From contig NZ_JAHWDF010000009.1 of assembly GCF_019311235.1 (NCBI RefSeq), positions 80,214 to 144,213 on the forward strand: a stretch of 64,000 nucleotides of DNA, read 5' to 3'. This document shows positions 8,356 through 15,961 of this stretch, piece by piece (the first letter of the stretch is position 1; each line of letters begins with the position of its first letter). Position numbers and translations under genes: made by a program. Source of the DNA: Mesonia aestuariivivens (lineage in GTDB: Bacteria; Bacteroidota; Bacteroidia; Flavobacteriales; Flavobacteriaceae). The notes below the pieces were generated by a model that saw only the letters and a program-made list of their open reading frames with translations, made no database searches and was not told the DNA's origin.

Positions 8356-9078
8356 CTATCCTTTACGCGGAACGTGACAATCTATTTGTGAAGAAATTTT
8401 TTCTGTGGTATGAATTGCTTTAGGAGAAACATACGGAATTCCTAATCCTAAACCGCGAAGTATAAATAATAATCCCACGATCACTACAAATACAGGAATG
8501 GCTTTTTGTATTTTTTGCCGAAAAGAAACGCTTAGAAAATTACCGGCTAACACCACAGTCGTCATTAACGGGATTGTACCTAAACCAAATAAAAGCATGT
8601 ACACTAAACTCATAGGTACACTTTCATAAGCAAATGAACCAAAAATAGCCATATAAAGCAGCCCACAAGGTAAGAAACCATTTAAAAAACCAATGGTTAA
8701 AAATGTATCGGGAGTCTTCTTTTGAAGTTCTTTTCCTAAGGCTGATTTCACTTTAGAAATGAGTTGAAATACAGGTCTTGAGAAATTATATTTATTGAAT
8801 TTTTGATGCGGAATTATTACGACTAAAATCATAAGCACACCAATTGCTATCGATATGTTCTGCTGAATCCCAAATAAAAATAAGCCCTTACCTAAAAGTC
8901 CAAATAGCAACCCTATAAAGCTATACGTGAACAACCTACCCACATGGTAAAGGCTTAATTGTAGTAGTGTTTTAAATTTATTTTTTCTATCCAGCGGAAG
9001 CATAAAAGCGATGGGGCCACACATGCCTACGCAGTGAAAACTTCCTAACAATCCTAATATGAAAGCTGAATAAAGCAT
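8356..9078 (-). CDS. Sulfite exporter TauE/SafE-family membrane protein of the cbb3 locus
   Basis: This 240-residue membrane protein begins with the signature GLLGSFHCVGMCGPIAFMLP, whose paired Cys residues are typical of the cbb3-associated branch (often called CcoS-neighbour or SafE-like). A second GFLNGFLPCGLLYMA motif lies near 130-144. Six or seven hydrophobic segments are visible. In Bacteroidota this protein is routinely last in the cco cluster and is thought to help copper supply or redox maturation of the oxidase; direct proof is lacking. It follows ccoH after a 321-base gap filled with repeats. Confidence 0.82.
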   Translation of the reverse strand: MLYSAFILGLLGSFHCVGMCGPIAFMLPLDRKNKFKTLLQLSLYHVGRLFTYSFIGLLFGLLGKGLFLFGIQQNISIAIGVLMILVVIIPHQKFNKYNFSRPVFQLISKVKSALGKELQKKTPDTFLTIGFLNGFLPCGLLYMAIFGSFAYESVPMSLVYMLLFGLGTIPLMTTVVLAGNFLSVSFRQKIQKAIPVFVVIVGLLFILRGLGLGIPYVSPKAIHTTEKISSQIDCHVPRKG

Positions 9079-9169
9079 GATTCTTTTTATTGTCGCTCTG
9101 AAATTGCCTGTTGGCAGACAGGTTTATTTTCAGGATTTTATTACTTATTTTTTGAAAATTGTCAAGTCA

Positions 9170-9224
9170 AGCGGAGTCGAGAACTTTTTATTTTTGTAAT
9201 TTCAAAAAACCTCTCGACTCCGCT
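9170..9224. repeat. Inverted pair of a dispersed intergenic repeat, within a 321-base gap
   Basis: AGCGGAGTCGAGA (9170-9182) and TCTCGACTCCGCT (9212-9224) are a perfect 13-bp inverted repeat with a 29-base loop. A third copy lies at 6787-6799. The rest of the 9079-9399 gap holds other dispersed fragments (for example TCAAGTCTGGAATGACG near 9351) and no gene that I can see. These look like REP-like elements of the genome. Confidence 0.55.
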
Positions 9225-9399
9225 AGAGGTGACCAATTCATTAATTTTCAATTTTTCCTTGTAAATTATAAAGAGATACCATCACCTTGAAATCGATTCA
9301 GGACTTCATTTCGCAAGATTTTATTTTTCTATTTGTTATGTGGTTCCAAATCAAGTCTGGAATGACGAAAGCATCAATGAGAACAAAAAAACATTATCG

Positions 9400-9849
9400 C
9401 TAAGGTCTAATTTGTAAATCTTCAGTATACAAATAGCTTTCACCACCTGATGTCCAGTTCACCGACAAGATATATTTTCCTTCCACTAAAGTTTTTGCAG
9501 CTACAAACATTTGCTGATTTTCTAAAGTAATAGGTATTTCTACATCTAATTTTTTACTTGAAGGTCTGTAAAAATTAACTGTGCCTTCAATATTTTTCTT
9601 TTCTGCTGGAAAAACAATTTTTATTCCTTGTTCATCTACGTTAACATGAATATTATTAACCAAATTAGCTGAATTTTGTTTAGCATTTATTTCATCTTGA
9701 AAAGCTAATTCTTGTTTGTAATATTCTTCAGTCACCAAATCATGATCAAATTTTTTATCGGTACTCATGCGTACGATAAAAAACATGATAAAACTTATAA
9801 AACATACAATGGCAATTAAAATGCCGGTTCCCCAATTTATTTTTTTCAT
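9400..9849 (-). CDS. ccoH: cbb3 oxidase assembly protein CcoH (FixH family)
   Basis: This 149-residue protein has one N-terminal membrane helix (about 7-27) and a beta-sandwich periplasmic domain, with the FixH-typical DHDLVTEEYYKQELAFQ segment right after the helix. FixH/CcoH is needed for stable cbb3 oxidase assembly. It lies between ccoG and the SafE-like gene, as expected for flavobacterial cco clusters. Confidence 0.88.
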   Translation of the reverse strand: MKKINWGTGILIAIVCFISFIMFFIVRMSTDKKFDHDLVTEEYYKQELAFQDEINAKQNSANLVNNIHVNVDEQGIKIVFPAEKKNIEGTVNFYRPSSKKLDVEIPITLENQQMFVAAKTLVEGKYILSVNWTSGGESYLYTEDLQIRP

Positions 9850-9993
9850 CGCTATTTATTTTTTAATTTTCTAAAACACACTTCGACTAGAGCTCAAAGT
9901 AACATGTATAGTTCAACTTTAAAACCGTCGATTCTCGTCCCAATTTTTCTTAGTTATCATAGCGCCAAATCACTCGAACTGACAAGTTTCCTA

Positions 9994-11415
9994 TCACCTA
10001 AAACTACGTGGGCCTAAAAATGAAGCTTTTGTTTTTTCGATTAATTCATCTCCACTATAAACTCCAATTTCCACGCGCTCTTTATCACTTTCTAATGCGG
10101 ACTGATTAATATCTATAAATAATGTTCCTTTAGACAAACCTTGTTCTGGCACTTCAAAATTAGCATGTGTCACCAATTCTATTTTTCCTTGATGAGATAA
10201 TAATTTAAAATGAACATCTTCAATACTTTTTACTGTTTTATTGACCAGCTTAAAGGTGTACACGTTTCTAATCACATTATTATCCTTTTTTTCATACAAC
10301 TGGCCTGGCAAACGTAATAAAGAAGCTTCTACATCATTTCTTAAAAATAGCATTCCAGTTAAAACACCGATAAGAATAATTAAAACGGCGGTATAAGCTT
10401 TTAGACGAGGACTAAAAGTAACTTTCTTTTTTTCTGCAATATTCTCTTCACTAGCATACCGAATTAAGCCTTTAGGTAAATCTACCTTTTCCATTATAGC
10501 ATCACAGGCATCAATACAGGCGGTACAATTAACACATTCTAATTGGGTACCGTTTCTAATATCTATTCCGGTAGGACAAACATGTACACATTGAGAACAA
10601 TCTATACAATCACCTTTACCTGTAGCTTCACGGTCTTCGTTTTTTCTAAATTTAGCTCTTCCTTTTTCTTTCTCTCCGCGTTTATAATCATACGCAACCA
10701 CAATAGATTTTTGATCTAATAAAACGCCTTGCAATCTACCATAAGGACAGGCAATAATACACACTTGCTCTCTAAACCATGCGAAAATAAAATAGAAGAC
10801 CCCAGTAAATATAAGAAGAGAGATGAGTGTGCTTTTGTGAGTACCGGGGCCTTCTGTTACATATCTTAAAAGTTGATCACTCCCAATTAAATAAGCTAAA
10901 AATACATTGGCGATAAGAAAACTAATGATAAAATAGATACTCCATTTTAAAGCTCTTTTTCTAATCTTTTCTGCATTCCAATCTTGTTTAGCTAAACGAA
11001 TTTGCTTTCCACGATCGCCATCTATCCAATATTCAATCTTTCTAAATACCATTTCTAAAAAAATGGTCTGCGGACAAATCCATCCACAAAATATTCGACC
11101 AAAAGCTACGGTAAACAAGATAATAAAGACAATACCGGTGAGCATCGATATGACAAACAAGTAAAAATCTTGGGGCCAAAAAGGAAATCCAAAAATATTA
11201 AAGCGACGTTCCATCACATTAAATAACAAAAACTGGTTTCCATTCACCTTTATAAAAGGAGCTGAAATTAAAAACAGCAGAAGAATGTAACTTACCCAGG
11301 TTCTATATTTATAAAATTTCCCACTAGGCTTTTTAGGAAAAACCCAAGATCGTTTTCCTTCTTTGTCGATTGTACCTATAGAATCTCTGAATCTTTCGTT
11401 ATCTGAAGTTTCCAA
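9994..11415 (-). CDS. ccoG: cbb3 oxidase accessory ferredoxin-like protein CcoG
   Basis: The 473-residue protein has a membrane-embedded N-terminal part (helices near 40-60, 85-107, 155-175 and 195-215). It carries the CcoG motifs CGWICPQTIFLE and CIIACPYGRLQG, then two 4Fe-4S binding sites, CIDCSQCVHVCPTGID and CVNCTACIDACDAI. A further membrane helix is near 335-355 and a C-terminal beta domain follows. CcoG is a membrane iron-sulfur protein linked to copper reduction during cbb3 biogenesis. It follows ccoP by 78 bases. Confidence 0.95.
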   Translation of the reverse strand: METSDNERFRDSIGTIDKEGKRSWVFPKKPSGKFYKYRTWVSYILLLFLISAPFIKVNGNQFLLFNVMERRFNIFGFPFWPQDFYLFVISMLTGIVFIILFTVAFGRIFCGWICPQTIFLEMVFRKIEYWIDGDRGKQIRLAKQDWNAEKIRKRALKWSIYFIISFLIANVFLAYLIGSDQLLRYVTEGPGTHKSTLISLLIFTGVFYFIFAWFREQVCIIACPYGRLQGVLLDQKSIVVAYDYKRGEKEKGRAKFRKNEDREATGKGDCIDCSQCVHVCPTGIDIRNGTQLECVNCTACIDACDAIMEKVDLPKGLIRYASEENIAEKKKVTFSPRLKAYTAVLIILIGVLTGMLFLRNDVEASLLRLPGQLYEKKDNNVIRNVYTFKLVNKTVKSIEDVHFKLLSHQGKIELVTHANFEVPEQGLSKGTLFIDINQSALESDKERVEIGVYSGDELIEKTKASFLGPRSFR

Positions 11416-11493
11416 TGTGTTGAGTTTTGGGATTAATGAATTCGAATTAGAAATTGAAGCATAAAACCCCGGAACGAGTCCGGGATAATTTAT

Positions 11494-12453
11494 CTAAATT
11501 TCATCGGTTACTTTTATGGTATCTAATGAAGTGGTGTTTTCTGCTCTTTCTAAATGATCTGCTTTAGGAGCATCACCTTCTTCAACCCAAAGATCTCCTT
11601 GAGGTTCTTTTGGTTCTGCGGGCGTGGTTCCTTGTAATGAAATTACATAACTGGCTACTTGTGCTCTTTCTACAGGTTTTAGCGTTCCTTCCCAAGCTAC
11701 CATTCCTTTACTAGAACGGCCTCCTTTGGTTACGGTTTTAAATACATTTTTAATTCCTCCTCCTAAAATCCAATATTTATCGGTTAGGTTAGGGCCAATA
11801 CCACCACCACCATCAGGTTTGTGGCAAGCAGCACAATTGGTTTGAAAAATATTTTTCCCTGCGGCTAAATCTGAAGCTTCTGTTAACAATTCAACCGTAT
11901 TAACATCTACTAAGTTTTTAGCGGTTTTTTTGTATTCTGCAATAGCTATTTTTGCTTCGACCACTTCAGCTTCATATTCTTCAATTTGATTATAGTCTTG
12001 AAAAATATGAAATCTTACTAAATACACTCCTGCAAAAAGTATGGTAGCATAGAAAAGATAGATCCACCAAGGTGGTAAATTATTATCTAACTCTTTTATA
12101 CCATCATAATCATGATCTAAAACAATTTCATCTTCTTGATCTAAGGGTTTACGACCTACTAACTTATGATAAGTTTTCTTAAACCATACAAAACGTTGGG
12201 CTCTACTTTCTTTTTCTGCAGCTAAGTAGCGTTCTTTTGCTTCGGCATCTAAAGATTTAAAAAGCACATTCTGTAGGGCAGCTATACAAAACTCTACAGC
12301 GATGGCAAACAAACCTGCAATTCCTAAAACCAACCAAGCCAACGGATAAGTGGTAAACACAGAGCCTGTTTTTACTTCTACCGTGTATTCTATTAATAAG
12401 TAGCCAATTAGTAAAAATAAAACTACTCTAAGGTATGATGCAAAACTTCTCAT
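11494..12453 (-). CDS. ccoP: cbb3 cytochrome c oxidase subunit III (CcoP), with a single haem c motif
   Basis: This 319-residue protein has two N-terminal hydrophobic segments (about 8-23 and 38-60), a third helix near 130-148 after the conserved NLPPWWIYLF motif, and one cytochrome c domain (about 192-275) with CAACHKPDGGG. Classical CcoP has two CxxCH motifs; only one is present here. CcoP passes electrons to the catalytic subunit. It overlaps ccoQ by 4 bases (ATGA). The tail after the haem domain is acidic and Pro-rich. Confidence 0.92.
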   Translation of the reverse strand: MRSFASYLRVVLFLLIGYLLIEYTVEVKTGSVFTTYPLAWLVLGIAGLFAIAVEFCIAALQNVLFKSLDAEAKERYLAAEKESRAQRFVWFKKTYHKLVGRKPLDQEDEIVLDHDYDGIKELDNNLPPWWIYLFYATILFAGVYLVRFHIFQDYNQIEEYEAEVVEAKIAIAEYKKTAKNLVDVNTVELLTEASDLAAGKNIFQTNCAACHKPDGGGGIGPNLTDKYWILGGGIKNVFKTVTKGGRSSKGMVAWEGTLKPVERAQVASYVISLQGTTPAEPKEPQGDLWVEEGDAPKADHLERAENTTSLDTIKVTDEI

Positions 12454-12635
12454 AAGGCAGAATCTTTATCGGTTTCTAACGGAAGGCTACTTACTTCGTT
12501 GATGTAATCTTTTTTAGCAGTGAATACCCACCAAAATAGAGCTACAAAAAATAGAAAAAATATGAGTAAGGAAATTATAGGATAAATCTCTATCCCAGCT
12601 ATAGTTTCCATATGTCCTTTTATAAACTTCAACAT
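12450..12635 (-). CDS. ccoQ: CcoQ-like small subunit of cbb3 oxidase
   Basis: This is a 61-residue protein with one membrane helix (about 15-38, ending FWWVFTAKKDYINE). The placement between ccoNO and ccoP, the size, and the polar acidic tail all fit CcoQ, which stabilises the oxidase complex. It starts 12 bases after ccoNO and overlaps ccoP by 4 bases. Confidence 0.85.
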   Translation of the reverse strand: MLKFIKGHMETIAGIEIYPIISLLIFFLFFVALFWWVFTAKKDYINEVSSLPLETDKDSAL

Positions 12636-12646
12636 GGTTTTTGGTT

Positions 12647-14845
12647 TTAGTTTGAACTTGTTTCTTGGTTAGCGTCTTTAATTTTTATATCGGTTCCTAA
12701 TCGTTGAAGGTATGCGATAAGAGCTACAACTTCACGATTTTTCATATCTACAAACTCGATCCCGTTTTCTTTTGCAAACTTTTTATCTGCTTCATAGCTG
12801 TCTGCAAAATCTGGATCTGAGTAAAGGTTTTGCTCAATTTGTGCTGCCTGCTCGTCCATCCATTTTTGTGCATTTGCTATTTCTTCATCGGTATAAGGCA
12901 CTCCTAAAGAAACCATCGCACGCATTTTAGCTTCTGTTTGGCTACGATCGTGCTCGTCTTTGGTTAGCCATTTGTAACTAGGCATAATTGAACCTGAAGA
13001 AGTGGTTTGCGGATCGTAAAGGTGATTAAAGTGCCAGTTGTCTGAATATTTACCACCTACTCTAAATAAGTCTGGTCCTGTTCGTTTACTTCCCCATAAA
13101 AATGGGTGATCATATACATATTCTCCAGCTTTAGAATATTCTCCATAACGTTCTACTTCACTTCGGAAAGGTCTAATCATTTGAGAGTGACAAGAAACAC
13201 AACCTTCACGAATGTATATATCTCTACCTTCTAGTTCTAATGGTGTATAAGGCTTGACACTTGAAATCGTTGGAATGTTAGAATCGATCATCAAAGTAGG
13301 TACAATTTGAACAGCACCCCCTATTAAAATTGCAATTGTCGCATAAATAGTTAAACGTACTGGTCTTCTTTCTAACCAAGTATGGTAACCTTCACCTGAA
13401 ACTCGTTTTTGAGTTACTTTTGTTAATGGAGCTGCTTCTGCTAACTCATCAGTTACTTCATTTCCTGCTTTAATGGTTCTTACAATATTATAAAGCATAA
13501 CGAAAGCTCCTAAAATGTATAAACTACCACCGATAGCTCTCATCCAATACATGGGTATAATTTCTTGTAAGGTTTCTAAGAAATTACCATAAGTTAAACT
13601 TCCATCGGGATTAAATTGTTTCCACATTGAAGCTTGCGTAAAACCAGCTACATACATAGGCAACGCATACATAATGATTCCTAAAGTACCTACCCAAAAA
13701 TGTACATTAGCTAATTTGGTAGACCATAAAGTAGATTTCACTAATCGAGGCACTAACCAATATACCATTCCGAAGGTTAAAAAGCCATTCCAAGCTAAAG
13801 CGCCCACGTGAACATGTGCAATAATCCAATCACTATAATGAGCGATGGCATTAATGTTTTTTAAAGCGAGCATAGGACCTTCAAACGTAGCCATCCCATA
13901 ACCGGTGATTGCAACCACCATAAATTTAAGAACAGGATCTGTTCTTACTTTATCCCAAGCTCCTCTTAAAGTTAACAAACCATTAATCATCCCTCCCCAA
14001 GACGGTGCAAGCAACATAATAGAAAAAGCAACTCCTAGGTTTTGTGCCCAATCTGGTAAAGCTGTGTATAATAAATGGTGAGGACCAGCCCAGATATAAA
14101 TGAATATTAAAGACCAAAAGTGAACAATTGATAATCGGTAAGAATATACCGGACGATTAGCCGCTTTAGGCACAAAGTAATACATTAAACCTAAAAATGG
14201 AGTCGTTAAGAAAAAGGCTACCGCATTATGCCCATACCACCATTGTACCAGTGCATCTTGTACACCTGCATAGACAGAGTAACTTTTTAATGCACTTACC
14301 GGCAACTCTATATTATTAAAAATATGAAGTACCGCTACCGTTACAAACGTAGCTAAATAAAACCAAATTGCTACATACAAATGACGCTGTCTTCTTTTGA
14401 AGATAGTCCATATCATATTTACCCCAAAGGCTACCCAAACCAAAGCAATAGCAATATCAATAGGCCACTCTAATTCGGCATATTCTTTAGAAGAAGTATA
14501 ACCTAACGGAAGGGTAATTGCTGCAGCGACTATAATTAACTGCCAGCCCCAAAAATTAAAGTTACTTAATGCATCACTAGCCATTCTAGCCTTTAATAAA
14601 CGCTGTAAAGAATAATAAACCCCAGCAAAAATTGCATTCCCTACAAAAGCAAAAATTACGGCGTTGGTATGCAATGGACGTAATCGTCCAAAACTCAGCC
14701 AGGAGATTCCATCGGTAACGTTAGGGAATAAAAACATAAACGCTAAAAGAAGTCCTACAGACATCCCTACGATTCCCCAGAAAATCGTAGCGTACAAGAA
14801 TTTTTTTACGATCTTATTGTCGTAATAAAACTGATCCATTTCCAT
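12647..14845 (-). CDS. ccoNO: Fused cbb3 oxidase subunits I and II (CcoN-CcoO)
   Basis: The 732-residue protein joins CcoN (about 1-480, twelve or so helices) to CcoO (about 500-732). The CcoN part has the His ligands in LRPLHTNAVIFAF, WYGHNAVAFFLTT, AGPHHLLYT and IIAHVHVGALAWNG, which bind haem b, haem b3 and CuB. The CcoO part has a membrane anchor and one haem c site, CVSCHSQMIRPFRSE, with a Met ligand probably in GSIMPSYKW. The fusion is the usual form in Bacteroidota. It is the catalytic core of a high-affinity terminal oxidase. It starts 2 bases after ccoS. Confidence 0.96.
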   Translation of the reverse strand: MEMDQFYYDNKIVKKFLYATIFWGIVGMSVGLLLAFMFLFPNVTDGISWLSFGRLRPLHTNAVIFAFVGNAIFAGVYYSLQRLLKARMASDALSNFNFWGWQLIIVAAAITLPLGYTSSKEYAELEWPIDIAIALVWVAFGVNMIWTIFKRRQRHLYVAIWFYLATFVTVAVLHIFNNIELPVSALKSYSVYAGVQDALVQWWYGHNAVAFFLTTPFLGLMYYFVPKAANRPVYSYRLSIVHFWSLIFIYIWAGPHHLLYTALPDWAQNLGVAFSIMLLAPSWGGMINGLLTLRGAWDKVRTDPVLKFMVVAITGYGMATFEGPMLALKNINAIAHYSDWIIAHVHVGALAWNGFLTFGMVYWLVPRLVKSTLWSTKLANVHFWVGTLGIIMYALPMYVAGFTQASMWKQFNPDGSLTYGNFLETLQEIIPMYWMRAIGGSLYILGAFVMLYNIVRTIKAGNEVTDELAEAAPLTKVTQKRVSGEGYHTWLERRPVRLTIYATIAILIGGAVQIVPTLMIDSNIPTISSVKPYTPLELEGRDIYIREGCVSCHSQMIRPFRSEVERYGEYSKAGEYVYDHPFLWGSKRTGPDLFRVGGKYSDNWHFNHLYDPQTTSSGSIMPSYKWLTKDEHDRSQTEAKMRAMVSLGVPYTDEEIANAQKWMDEQAAQIEQNLYSDPDFADSYEADKKFAKENGIEFVDMKNREVVALIAYLQRLGTDIKIKDANQETSSN

Positions 14846-14847
14846 TT

Positions 14848-15057
14848 TTATGATTGTTTATCTTTAGTTAATATTTGTTTTTGATTTTTCTCTTTTTTCA
14901 GATCTTCATCTTTCACTAACTCATCTTCAAAAAGCATTCGCACCGATGGCGTATATACATCGTCATACTGCCCACTCTTTACTGAAAAAATGAAAATAAC
15001 GAAGAATAATACCGCAACGGTGACGCTAATGGCTAATAAAACATACATGACACTCAT
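14848..15057 (-). CDS. ccoS: cbb3 oxidase assembly protein CcoS, first gene of the cco operon
   Basis: From the ATG at 15057 this gives 69 residues: MSVMYVLLAISV begins the single membrane helix, followed by the family's FSVKSGQYDDVYTP motif and an acidic/Lys-rich tail. A TTG nine codons upstream (15084) is open in frame but lies inside the -7 box (15082-15089), so it cannot be the normal start. CcoS is needed to insert cofactors into the catalytic subunit. It leads the run ccoS-ccoNO-ccoQ-ccoP-ccoG-ccoH-safE. Confidence 0.9.
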   Translation of the reverse strand: MSVMYVLLAISVTVAVLFFVIFIFSVKSGQYDDVYTPSVRMLFEDELVKDEDLKKEKNQKQILTKDKQS

Positions 15058-15081
15058 ACTAAAACTCTTCTTATTAGAGTT

Positions 15082-15124
15082 CAAAAATAAATGTGAAGAC
15101 TTTCTTAAAAAATGACATTTGTCA
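15082..15124 (-). promoter_or_regulatory. FNR-like site plus consensus -7 box of the cco operon
   Basis: On the minus strand TATTTTTG (15082-15089) is an exact -7 element. TGACATTTGTCA (15113-15124) is a TGAC-N4-GTCA palindrome, 33 bp centre to centre from it. Flanks CCTGA and TCATTTTT are shared with the ccoI and haemoglobin sites. The TSS is expected near 15078 and gives a leader of about 20 bases. Confidence 0.72.
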
Positions 15125-15250
15125 GGGTTTGAAAAATAGGCTTCTAAAATTAGGTTTAGGTTTTAGGGAATTTTTAATGCGGTGAGTAGTTAGTGAAGTA
15201 GTGAGTGAGTGAGTGAGTTCTAAGATAAAAGATAAAAAACAATTTCAATT

Positions 15251-15859
15251 TCATAATTCAAACAAATCGAAACCATGTTGTACGTGCTTGCTCCAAGTAT
15301 AATTTTTCTCTAATTGATAATGGATGGTTTTTCTTATACCTACGGAAGAATAGCATATAAAATCAAATGATTTGGGTTTTACTAAATAACCACCCCAATG
15401 TTTTGGCATAGGAATGGGTTTATTTTTAAATTTCTTTTCAAAATATAACAACCTGTCTTCTAAAGCTATTCGTGAGTTTAATTGACTTCCTTGTGCTGAT
15501 GCCCAAGCTCCTAATTGGCTTCCTGCAGGTCGTTGTAAAAAATAAGCTTCTGATACTGATCGTGGTAATTTTTCTGCCTTTCCTTGAATATGAATTTCGC
15601 AATCTATTTCTTGCCAGTTAAAATGCAAACTTACATTAGGGTTTCGTGCAATAGCCCTTCCTTTTTCACTCGTGTAATTGGTGAAAAATAAAAAACCTTC
15701 CCAAGTAAAGCGTTTTAACAATACCATTCTACTCTTAGGAGATGCGTCTTCCCCTATAGTCGTTAATAACATGGCATTCACCTCTCCTATTTCATCAGAC
15801 TGTTCTGCTTGGTAAAACCAATGTTGGAATTCTTGTATAGGGTTGTGATCTAGATCCAT
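15251..15859 (-). CDS. pdxH: Pyridoxamine/pyridoxine 5'-phosphate oxidase
   Basis: This 202-residue protein has the PdxH motifs: N-terminal P-x-x-F-x-x-W-x-x-A pattern, SRMVLLKRF, GFLFFTNYTSEKGR, SLHFNW, QIRIQG-like EIHIQGKAEKL, and PAGSQLGAWASAQ. PdxH uses FMN and O2 to make pyridoxal 5'-phosphate. It lies between ccoI and ccoS on the same strand, about 100 bases from ccoI. No FNR-like site is seen immediately upstream, so it may be read through from ccoI. A short GTGA tetranucleotide run (15201-15217) lies in the gap to ccoS. Confidence 0.93.
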   Translation of the reverse strand: MDLDHNPIQEFQHWFYQAEQSDEIGEVNAMLLTTIGEDASPKSRMVLLKRFTWEGFLFFTNYTSEKGRAIARNPNVSLHFNWQEIDCEIHIQGKAEKLPRSVSEAYFLQRPAGSQLGAWASAQGSQLNSRIALEDRLLYFEKKFKNKPIPMPKHWGGYLVKPKSFDFICYSSVGIRKTIHYQLEKNYTWSKHVQHGFDLFEL

Positions 15860-15961
15860 ACCTTCACTTTATTTCTTAAAAACACTTTATTTTAAGAAAT
15901 TATTTATAAATTATTCTTGCATTTCAACTTCCAAATATCCAACCTCAATGCTAAAAATTAA

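Noticed and set aside
15201..15217. GTGA tetranucleotide run between pdxH and ccoS
   Set aside because: Only about four units, no gene start or hairpin attached. Too short to call a switch.
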